Below are positions 7,124 through 13,161 of a stretch of DNA of 13,161 nt, piece by piece; positions within the stretch are counted from its first letter, which is position 1, and each line of letters begins with the position of its first letter. The DNA is from Planctomycetota bacterium (GTDB taxonomy: Bacteria; Planctomycetota; UBA1135), in contig JAQWRF010000068.1 of assembly GCA_029243845.1 (NCBI GenBank), positions 1 through 13,161 on the forward strand, read 5' to 3'. The notes under the pieces were generated by a model. That model was given only the letters and a program-made list of their open reading frames with translations, was not told the origin of the DNA and did no database searches. The translations under genes and the position numbers were made by a program.

Positions 7124-8122
7124 ATGAGTAAAATTTTCAGCATTATCTGCATCCTACTGCTTGGCGCCTGCTCCAAGCCAGCGGAATTGGTTATTTACTG
7201 TTCGCTCGATCAAGATTTAAGTGAACAAATCATTCGTGACTTCGAGAAAAAGCACGACATTGAGATTAATGTGCAATTTGACGTCGAGCGCAATAAAACT
7301 GTCGGGCTGGTATCGCGCATCATCGCCGAGGCCAAAAACCCACGAGCTGACGTGTTCTGGAACAACGAAATCGCTCACACTATTCGCTTGAAAGATTTAG
7401 GCTTAACGACAGCTTATGCCCCTGCCACTGCCGAAGGCATACCCGCTATTTTTATTGACGCGGATAACCACTACACCGGCTTTGCAGCCCGCGCGCGAGT
7501 GATCATGTATCGCACTGATATCGAGGTGAATTATCCGAAGCACCTTAATGATTTCCTCAACCCTGAGTACGCCGAAAACGGCGTCATGGCGCAACCCCTA
7601 ACCGGAACAACTCTATCTAACTTTGCGTATCTGATTCAGCAAAGTTCAACGGCTGAGGTTGTGCAGTGGTTCGACGACGTCAAGTCTGCCGGCCTTGGTT
7701 TTGCAGCTGGCAACGCCGATGCCATGCGTCGAGTCTGCGCAGGAGATTACGCATGGTGTTTCACCGATACCGATGACGCGGCTAAAGCAGTGGTCAACGG
7801 TTATCCGGTAGCCATTCATTACCTCGATCAAGGTATGGGCGAAAACGGAGCGATGTTAATCCCCAATAGTATTTGCCTACTCGAGGGCGCTCAACAAAAC
7901 GAGATGGCAAAAAAGTTTATCGACTATGTTGTCTCAGCCGAATGCGAGTTACGATTAGCACATTCAACCTCTGCGCAAATCCCGTTGCACAGCGGCATTA
8001 CCGCACCGGATGGCATCCTATTGCCGAATCGCGATTACCCCGTGCTCGATATACCATGGGCAGCAGTTGCCGCCGAGCTTGATGACGCGGCATCCACCTT
8101 TCAAGAATTGTTTGTGCGATGA
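7124..8122 (+). CDS. ABC importer substrate-binding lipoprotein (ferric-iron/AfuA-like family)
   Basis: This 332-residue protein is the extracytoplasmic ligand-capture subunit of a binding-protein-dependent importer. The N-terminus is a lipoprotein signal: hydrophobic residues 4-13 and a lipobox LGAC ending at C16, so it is probably membrane-anchored. LVIYCSLDQD (22-31) opens the first lobe, ADVFWNNE (75-82) is the conserved hinge-side motif of the FbpA-like group, and FTDTDDA (213-219) with a PNSICLL stretch (247-253) marks the second lobe. The paired tyrosines that bind Fe(III) in FbpA are not visible at the expected late position, where TDTDDA occurs instead. The ligand may therefore be held differently or may not be iron. 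It overlaps the permease start by four bases (ATGA). The start has no Shine-Dalgarno sequence but gives a proper signal peptide. Confidence 0.85.
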   Translation: MSKIFSIICILLLGACSKPAELVIYCSLDQDLSEQIIRDFEKKHDIEINVQFDVERNKTVGLVSRIIAEAKNPRADVFWNNEIAHTIRLKDLGLTTAYAPATAEGIPAIFIDADNHYTGFAARARVIMYRTDIEVNYPKHLNDFLNPEYAENGVMAQPLTGTTLSNFAYLIQQSSTAEVVQWFDDVKSAGLGFAAGNADAMRRVCAGDYAWCFTDTDDAAKAVVNGYPVAIHYLDQGMGENGAMLIPNSICLLEGAQQNEMAKKFIDYVVSAECELRLAHSTSAQIPLHSGITAPDGILLPNRDYPVLDIPWAAVAAELDDAASTFQELFVR

Positions 8123-9651
8123 TGACCTTTAAATCGCCTTGGGTTTGGTTGCTGGCAATCGTCAGCCTGCTTTGTGCATGGCTACCGCTGATGCCTAGCG
8201 TAGTGGCCTTTTTCGATTTCCCACAATGGTTAGGCACACTCGACAGTCGTTTACTGCTTCTACTCTGGCGCAGCATCTGGATGTCCTCCGCAGCCGCAAT
8301 CGGCTCATTGATTCTTGGATGGCCACTCGGTTTATTCCTCGGACGCTATCGCTTCCCATTGCGGTCCACCTATTTATTGTTCTTGCCACTCTCTTTGATG
8401 CTACCGCCGTTGATGGTCGCGCAAGCTTGGTACGGTCTAACTGGCATGAGTGGCGTTTGGGCTTCGGTGTTTAGTTTTGCTTGCTGCTATGCTCCACTAC
8501 CAGCGTTGTTAGTGATTCGCAGTTTAAAGAAGCAAAGCTCTGCCAGCTACGACGCGGCACGCATGGTAAGCGGTGGCCTTGGCCTACGTTTGCTAATCAG
8601 TCATACACGTGGTGCAGCTTTTGTCGGCGCAGCCCTTTGTTTCATCTTTAGTATTGGCGATTTCGCGGTGCCTGATTATTTTGCCACTGTAGGTGATTTA
8701 TTTCATGTTTACTCTTCAGAAGTTTTCAGCAACTCAAGAAATTCAGACTTTACAGCTGGCGCTGTTTCGAGTTTACCGTTAATCGTTATTAGCCTCGCAA
8801 TGCTGCTAGGTCTTTTACCATGGCTCAAAAACCAACAACAACACACTAGCCAGCAATGCGCCGAGCCACACACGGTAAAGCATTCCATGAGTCTCAGCGT
8901 GTTTTGCTTGGGGCTAACAACGATCCTCGTTTTTGCTGTCATCGGGCGCATGTATTTCGAAACCGGAATGCGCGGTCCACTCGCCACCAGTAGCTGGCTG
9001 CAAACTTCGAGCAAAGCCTTCAGCGACGCCTTTAGCCTCGGCCGCGCCGACATGATTCGCACTTTTCAATTCGCTTCAATCGGCGCGCTGATCTGCATGG
9101 TTGTGGCCCCGCTATGGGCATTCGTCTTTCATTACAGCAGCGGCCTTAAGCGAAATCTGTTGTTTGTCCTACTGGTGCTGCCAATGTTGATTCCGTCGCT
9201 CTCGCTCGGTTTCGGCAGCATCGTGGTGTTCAATCAGCCCTACTTAGATGGGTTTTACAATTCGATATGGCTACCTGCGATGCTCATTGCCGGACGCTTC
9301 ATGCCTATCGCTGTATTGATTTGTATTAATGCTTTAGGCTCACAAGCAGCCGCTGTCGACAATAGTGCCAAGCTACACGGCTTGTCCATCGGCCAGCGTG
9401 TTTATGCGTTGTTTGTCCGAAACAACTGGCGCGCGTGCTTGCTTGGTGGCGCACTTGTTTTTGTGTTCGCGATGCGCGAACTCGACTTTGCAATTCTACT
9501 TCCTGCCGCAAACCAATCAACCGCAGTTCGGTATTACAACGCACTGCACTTCTCGCGCGATAATTTCGTAGCAGCTTTTGGTTTAAGCATTTGCTTTATA
9601 TTGTTCTTACCGGTAATGCTACACTCTTGGCTGTCGAAGAAACCGTCTTAG
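8119..9651 (+). CDS. ABC importer permease with two MetI-like domains (FbpB/AfuB type)
   Basis: This is the inner-membrane channel of the importer, 510 residues with about twelve hydrophobic segments. They lie roughly at 8-30, 44-75, 84-104, 113-135, 165-190, 215-237, 258-280, 310-336, 346-372, 384-405, 440-462 and 482-505. The two halves each carry a cytoplasmic loop resembling the EAA motif that docks the ATPase: SYDAARMVSGG (143-153) and AVDNSAKLHG (412-421). A duplicated single-chain permease of this size is typical of ferric-iron and related importers. The hydrophilic stretch near 237-256 (Gln/His-rich) links the halves. Two adjacent ATG codons start the frame (8119 and 8122); the first overlaps the stop of the binding protein. 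The ATPase follows after 6 bases, completing the transporter. Confidence 0.9.
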   Translation: MMTFKSPWVWLLAIVSLLCAWLPLMPSVVAFFDFPQWLGTLDSRLLLLLWRSIWMSSAAAIGSLILGWPLGLFLGRYRFPLRSTYLLFLPLSLMLPPLMVAQAWYGLTGMSGVWASVFSFACCYAPLPALLVIRSLKKQSSASYDAARMVSGGLGLRLLISHTRGAAFVGAALCFIFSIGDFAVPDYFATVGDLFHVYSSEVFSNSRNSDFTAGAVSSLPLIVISLAMLLGLLPWLKNQQQHTSQQCAEPHTVKHSMSLSVFCLGLTTILVFAVIGRMYFETGMRGPLATSSWLQTSSKAFSDAFSLGRADMIRTFQFASIGALICMVVAPLWAFVFHYSSGLKRNLLFVLLVLPMLIPSLSLGFGSIVVFNQPYLDGFYNSIWLPAMLIAGRFMPIAVLICINALGSQAAAVDNSAKLHGLSIGQRVYALFVRNNWRACLLGGALVFVFAMRELDFAILLPAANQSTAVRYYNALHFSRDNFVAAFGLSICFILFLPVMLHSWLSKKPS

Positions 9652-9657
9652 TAATTC

Positions 9658-10278
9658 ATGACTCATCCCATCTTAAACATCCAACAACTGTGCAAGTCTT
9701 TCGGCGAGCAGTCCGTGTTGCATGGGCTAGACATGCAATTAGAAGCCGGGCAGCGTATTGCGATTCTTGGAGAATCAGGGTGCGGGAAGTCTACTTTGCT
9801 AAGAGTAATCTCTGGCCTCGAAGAATATAACAGCGGTCAAGTCACTCTCGAGCATCCGCGACGTTGCCTAATGGTATTTCAAGATCTCGGGCTGTGGCCC
9901 AGTCACACTAGCATGCAGCAATTAATAATGGCGGCCAAAGCATCGAAGATTGACGACGCCGCAGCCAAAGCTGAACGCCTGCTGGAGCAGTTACAAATTT
10001 TTCATATTGCTGATCGCAAACCAGCAACCCTCTCGGGTGGCGAAGCACGGCGCCTGGCCTTTGCACGTGTACTTATTTGCCAGCCAAAGCTAATCTTGTT
10101 GGACGAGGCTTTTTCTTCCTTAGATGCAGATAATCGTCAACAAGGAATCGAGCTATTACAAGAAGTTCTAGCATTAAGCTCAGCAGCGGTAATCATGGTG
10201 ACTCACAACCAAGACGACGCCACGCAACTCGACTTCCCTATTTTTGATTTGGTCGGCGGCCAATTACTAGCACGATGA
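9658..10278 (+). CDS. ABC importer ATPase subunit, short form without regulatory domain
   Basis: This cytoplasmic ATPase powers the importer encoded just upstream. All catalytic elements are present in 206 residues: Walker A GESGCGKST (38-46), Q-loop Q75 in MVFQDLG, signature LSGGEARR (125-132), Walker B LILLDEA (145-151), D-loop SSLD (153-156) and switch H183 in VTHNQDD. The FbpC/PotA-type ATPases that normally partner such permeases carry an extra C-terminal beta domain and reach about 350 residues. Here the chain ends soon after the H-loop, so the domain used for regulation is absent. The stop overlaps the cytochrome start by four bases (ATGA), so the cytochrome gene is translationally tied to the transporter. 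The start lies 6 bases after the permease stop, with no Shine-Dalgarno sequence. Confidence 0.92.
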   Translation: MTHPILNIQQLCKSFGEQSVLHGLDMQLEAGQRIAILGESGCGKSTLLRVISGLEEYNSGQVTLEHPRRCLMVFQDLGLWPSHTSMQQLIMAAKASKIDDAAAKAERLLEQLQIFHIADRKPATLSGGEARRLAFARVLICQPKLILLDEAFSSLDADNRQQGIELLQEVLALSSAAVIMVTHNQDDATQLDFPIFDLVGGQLLAR

Positions 10279-11228
10279 GATTTATTAGTGCACTTTTTGC
10301 TGTCCTCGGCATTGCCGCTTTAGCACTGATGCTAGCGCCACAAGAAAGTTTGCCGGCTACAGAATGGTATTCGTCGACCCAATGCCTTGACTGCCATGCC
10401 GATGTTGCCGCCGAATGGAAGAGTTCGCATCATGCCTTCGCCTACGAGAACCCCGAAGTACGCAAGCTGTCAAACGACTTTGCCAATCAAGAATGCATCG
10501 CTTGCCATGCGCCGCAACCCGTGCTTAAGTTCGAAGCCGGAGAACGGGTGTTAGCTCGCCAATCTGAGCGCGGCCTGGGAGTGGACTGCTTAGCGTGCCA
10601 CGCTGTGACCGATGGCGGTGTTGCTACCAACAACCGTCAAGCCAACGGTGATGCGCCGTGTCATCCACGCTTTGTTGAGCGTATGGGTAGCGTTCAATTA
10701 TGCTCTTCATGTCACAACCAGCATAAAACCGTAGACCAATGGCGCGGCGCACCGGACAACTTAAAAGGCAACAATTGTTTAGGTTGCCATATGCCCCAAG
10801 AATTCCGTCAAGGCGGTCGAAGCGGAAGTAACCATGCTTTCCCCGCCAGTCACGATTTAGTAGCTTTGCAAAGCGCGGTCAGCTTAGATTTAAAAATTGA
10901 GGATGGCGTGGTGCGAACTACCTTAACCAATGATGGTAGTGGCCATAACTTCCCCACCGACGAGCGTTCGCGCGCTGCTGATCTATTCGTGCAATATCAA
11001 GTCGACGGCAAGCTGGGCGAATGGCAACGCTTATACCGCTTTCGCGATCCTTACCGTGACGAAACTGATTTAACGAATACACAATTGCCATCCGGGCAGA
11101 GCATGAGTTTTGATTTGCGTAATGACGTGCAATCTGTTGCAGTACGTTTGATTTACAAAACCAACCCGTTCATGAGCGACGACGATGGCGTTGTTGTTCA
11201 TTCAGCGACTTTAGTAATTGATGAGTAA
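10275..11228 (+). CDS. Exported pentaheme cytochrome c (cytochrome c554-like)
   Basis: This 317-residue protein has an N-terminal hydrophobic stretch (4-20) ending near SLPA, a cleavable signal or a membrane anchor. Five CxxCH sites bind covalent heme: C37-C40-H41, C74-C77-H78, C105-C108-H109, C143-C146-H147 and C168-C171-H172. Histidines outside these motifs (H52/H53, H130, H187, H193) are candidates for distal ligands. The first block (CLDCH followed by a Trp and SSHHAF) resembles cytochrome c554-like electron carriers. Residues about 200-317 have no heme motif and look like a beta-rich domain with GHNFPT (223-228), a motif I associate with such multiheme proteins. The gene overlaps the ATPase stop and the next gene's start, so it belongs to the transporter operon. 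The electron donor and acceptor are unknown; reduction of a transported metal is one inference. Confidence 0.88.
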   Translation: MRFISALFAVLGIAALALMLAPQESLPATEWYSSTQCLDCHADVAAEWKSSHHAFAYENPEVRKLSNDFANQECIACHAPQPVLKFEAGERVLARQSERGLGVDCLACHAVTDGGVATNNRQANGDAPCHPRFVERMGSVQLCSSCHNQHKTVDQWRGAPDNLKGNNCLGCHMPQEFRQGGRSGSNHAFPASHDLVALQSAVSLDLKIEDGVVRTTLTNDGSGHNFPTDERSRAADLFVQYQVDGKLGEWQRLYRFRDPYRDETDLTNTQLPSGQSMSFDLRNDVQSVAVRLIYKTNPFMSDDDGVVVHSATLVIDE

Positions 11229-12477
11229 ATACCTAGCTTTACTCATTGCGGTATTGGCACCCAGTTGCTCTCGACAAAACGAGGTGACGCCGATTACCAC
11301 TCTTGAGAAGCATTCTTTTGACGAAGTGATTGAGCAGCATCTTACTGATGCCAGCGTATGGCCCGAATTCGGGATTGAGCGTGCTAATGAAATGATTGAA
11401 CTGTTCGACATGGTAGAGCTCGGTGGCGCCATCGGACAACGAGCGCAACGGCGTGTTAATCGGCTTGGCAATAATGAAATACAACACGCCTTATTGCTAA
11501 TAGTTGAAACCGACAAACAGAATACAGCATTGCGCCGTCGCGCATATACCTTACTCGCTAATCGTGATTGGCAAAGTAGTAATAGGTTTATTCCACGACT
11601 CACTCTACGCCTAAAGTACGAAAAAGATTGGCCGTCTAATATTATCATTGCGCGCGCTTTAGCCAATGTAGGCAGCCTAGCAGGGCTTGATGCTGTTCAA
11701 TCTATATTACTGAACTCTAGCGAAAACGAAATCGACGATTTGGATCTAGCCAAATCTCTAGCCGCCGAGTTTATTTCCGAAATAAATTCTGGCCATGACG
11801 ACTTTAAAGACAACTGGCAACACCTACAACTGCTTTCAGACAACTGGGACAGTGTGCACACTTTTCAGGGCGTCAAAACTGATTTTAACCAGCAGTATCA
11901 AGATGAGCTATGGCACTTGGTGGCACAATTCCGCTCACAACCCTTACGCCCGGTTGACGATGCCCGCTTTGTGTTTATCCGCCTAGAACAGCAGTCGATG
12001 ACAGTGCTAGCTGCGGCTGCTAGCGATAACAATCGTTACGTACGCGATCATTGCCTGCAAACGCTGACCTGGATGCAGGCATCTACACAACTTGCTTATG
12101 ATTTCGCTCTAGAGGAATCCTTGGAGATTCTTGGAAGTGATTTTTATAGTAGTGTGCGGGCAATCGAATATCGTGGTTCACTCATGGCTGAAAGCCAAGC
12201 CGATTTCTTATGGCCTTTCATCGAAAATGGAAATTACGAGCAACGTACGGCTGCCGCCGATGCCCTATTACGTTGTGCCGATTACAGTGTCGCTCGCATC
12301 GATGCTTTGCTGATTGATCAGAGCTTTAGCCCCGAAGCGCAATGTTCGTTATTGTTATTGCGCGACGAATTGCGTGGGAACGAGATTGTTATTCCGCAAA
12401 TAAGCGGTCTTGACCAGAACGAATTAAACAGGCGCTTACGTTGGCAGCAACAGCGACAAGTTTTAGCCGCCGACTAG
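11221..12477 (+). CDS. Exported HEAT-repeat-like alpha-helical protein, putative lipoprotein
   Basis: The function is not recognised. The ATG at 11221 overlaps the cytochrome stop by 8 bases and gives 418 residues; a TTG one codon earlier is possible. The N-terminus (hydrophobic 4-13, then C16 in LAPSC) resembles a lipoprotein signal but has Ala rather than Leu at the -3 position, so lipidation is uncertain. The rest is rich in paired helices with small-residue patterns like HEAT repeats, for instance around 86-118, 138-166, 260-285 and 341-352 (AAADALLRC). No catalytic motif or further CxxCH is seen. Such scaffolds usually bind proteins. Position directly after the pentaheme cytochrome suggests an assembly or docking partner for it or for the binding lipoprotein (inference). 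The 3' end overlaps the converging RDD gene by 15 bases, with no terminator hairpin visible. Confidence 0.8.
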   Translation: MSKYLALLIAVLAPSCSRQNEVTPITTLEKHSFDEVIEQHLTDASVWPEFGIERANEMIELFDMVELGGAIGQRAQRRVNRLGNNEIQHALLLIVETDKQNTALRRRAYTLLANRDWQSSNRFIPRLTLRLKYEKDWPSNIIIARALANVGSLAGLDAVQSILLNSSENEIDDLDLAKSLAAEFISEINSGHDDFKDNWQHLQLLSDNWDSVHTFQGVKTDFNQQYQDELWHLVAQFRSQPLRPVDDARFVFIRLEQQSMTVLAAAASDNNRYVRDHCLQTLTWMQASTQLAYDFALEESLEILGSDFYSSVRAIEYRGSLMAESQADFLWPFIENGNYEQRTAAADALLRCADYSVARIDALLIDQSFSPEAQCSLLLLRDELRGNEIVIPQISGLDQNELNRRLRWQQQRQVLAAD

Positions 12478-13158
12478 CGCAAGCAGCGCAAGAGCTACAA
12501 ATGCCCCAATGGCAGATGCCGCCGCGACATGCATACCCTGCATGATACCGTGCTGAACTTCGGAGCCTAACCGTTTGTCCCACAATGCAGCACCCGTTTG
12601 GCTGACCTCGACAAAGGACAGCACAAAGAAAATAGCGAAAAGTGGAAACAGCATAAAGCCCATCCCGCGTACTAGCACGTATAAATAGCGCTTAAGCGAT
12701 TCCGTCAAAGTCAAGAAACGTCCTTCGCTGTGCACCACTCGAATCCGCAAAATCCATTTCCCAGGAGTCATGCCCGTGCGACTAATCGCAAGTACTTCAA
12801 CTATACCCATCACTATCAGCACAGCACCCAGCAAAAACGCAGGAGGATTTTGCGGAGCACTCACTACCGATTGAATTGCTTCTTCAGACAAGCTAGAAAC
12901 CCACAAAAAACTGGTAAAGAAACTAGCGAAGACGAAATCTATGATACGTGCCGAGAATCGGCGCCAAGCACGGCGCGCATTATCTTGCATATCGCGCGTC
13001 TTCGGGTTATCAAAGGGTGAACTCGGTAAAACATACTCGCCACCCGAGTCTACCTGATGCATATTTGGATTAGCTGGCATCTGCGGTGGCTGAATCATAG
13101 CGGGAATAACACGCATAATTTTAGGCAGCACTTCGCTGAGCGGTTTCCAGTCTTTCAT
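12463..13158 (-). CDS. RDD-family integral membrane protein, start possibly beyond the window
   Basis: An RDD-domain protein occupies at least 231 residues. The signature begins RRFSARIIDF (66-75, with R71 and D74) and continues with TGMTPGKWILRIRVV (128-142) and WDKRLG (193-198, D194). These are the Arg/Asp positions that name the family. Hydrophobic segments lie near 71-87, 106-126, 158-186 and 210-230. Residues 1-60 are hydrophilic and proline-rich and would precede the membrane part. Because the frame stays open to the right edge, the true start may be the ATG at 13158, a downstream ATG such as 13062, or a codon outside the window. RDD proteins are mostly uncharacterised; some are linked to ion transport. 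It converges on the HEAT-protein gene with a 15-base 3' overlap and is not part of that operon. Confidence 0.85.
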   Translation of the reverse strand: MKDWKPLSEVLPKIMRVIPAMIQPPQMPANPNMHQVDSGGEYVLPSSPFDNPKTRDMQDNARRAWRRFSARIIDFVFASFFTSFLWVSSLSEEAIQSVVSAPQNPPAFLLGAVLIVMGIVEVLAISRTGMTPGKWILRIRVVHSEGRFLTLTESLKRYLYVLVRGMGFMLFPLFAIFFVLSFVEVSQTGAALWDKRLGSEVQHGIMQGMHVAAASAIGAFVALALLALVGG

Positions 13159-13161
13159 GCT

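Noticed and set aside
8709..9062. Minus-strand open frame of 117 codons inside the permease gene
   Set aside because: It is opposite a well-supported membrane protein gene and has no motif or translation signal.
10653..10664. Possible sixth, single-cysteine heme site (DAPCH) in the cytochrome
   Set aside because: Residue 126 is Asp rather than Cys; H130 is more simply a distal heme ligand in an APxHP-like segment and C129 incidental.
11211..11666. Minus-strand open frame of 151 codons opposite the HEAT-like gene
   Set aside because: It has no recognisable domain, is rich in Ser, Arg and Cys as expected from antisense reading, and lies wholly against a gene with export signal and operon context.
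12730..13020. Plus-strand open frame of 96 codons opposite the RDD gene
   Set aside because: It is His/Asn/Arg-rich low-quality sequence with no motif; the opposite strand encodes a clear RDD domain.
1..13161. tRNA, rRNA, riboswitch, CRISPR, insertion sequence or prophage
   Set aside because: The window is almost entirely covered by intact coding genes; I saw no tandem repeat array, transposase motif, cloverleaf or structured leader in the single 121-base gap.

Overview
This window is gene-dense bacterial DNA of roughly balanced base composition. It holds thirteen protein-coding genes and no RNA gene, insertion sequence, CRISPR array or phage trace that I can see. Export signals are abundant: a lipoprotein signal, a pentaheme c-type cytochrome with a signal peptide, and a binding-protein-dependent importer. 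They suggest an organism with an energised membrane and periplasmic-type chemistry. A McsB-type protein-arginine kinase, near-absent Shine-Dalgarno sequences, HEAT-repeat and multiheme proteins side by side, and a lipoprotein-type binding protein are together most reminiscent of Planctomycetota or a neighbouring uncultured lineage. That placement is an inference, not proven by anything in the window.

Left half, minus strand (7002 down to 1): seven genes run in one direction with junctions from a 17-base overlap to a 9-base gap. They almost certainly form one operon. In transcription order they encode a class I aminotransferase, a low-specificity threonine aldolase, a phosphomannomutase/phosphoglucomutase, an arginase, a McsB-like protein-arginine kinase, MoaA (molybdopterin synthesis) and a dihydroorotase that runs off the left edge. 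The theme is amino acid turnover mixed with housekeeping steps. The most notable pair is arginase followed by McsB, joined by a TAATG stop/start overlap, with no mcsA or ctsR in sight.

Middle (7003-7122): a divergent intergenic region of about 120 bases. It carries a plausible leftward promoter, a weaker rightward -10 element and a small dyad between them.

Right half, plus strand (7124 to 12477): five genes with ATGA-type overlaps or very short gaps encode a lipoprotein substrate-binding protein, a double-domain permease, a short ATPase, a pentaheme cytochrome c and a HEAT-repeat-like exported protein. The first three form a complete importer of the ferric-iron/AfuABC-FbpABC type. Their tight linkage to an extracytoplasmic cytochrome and a helical-repeat protein is the best candidate here for an undescribed functional unit, possibly redox-linked metal acquisition. 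The ligand is unknown, and the tyrosine pair typical of ferric-binding proteins is not visible. A minus-strand RDD-family membrane protein converges on this operon and overlaps its last gene by 15 bases at the 3' ends.
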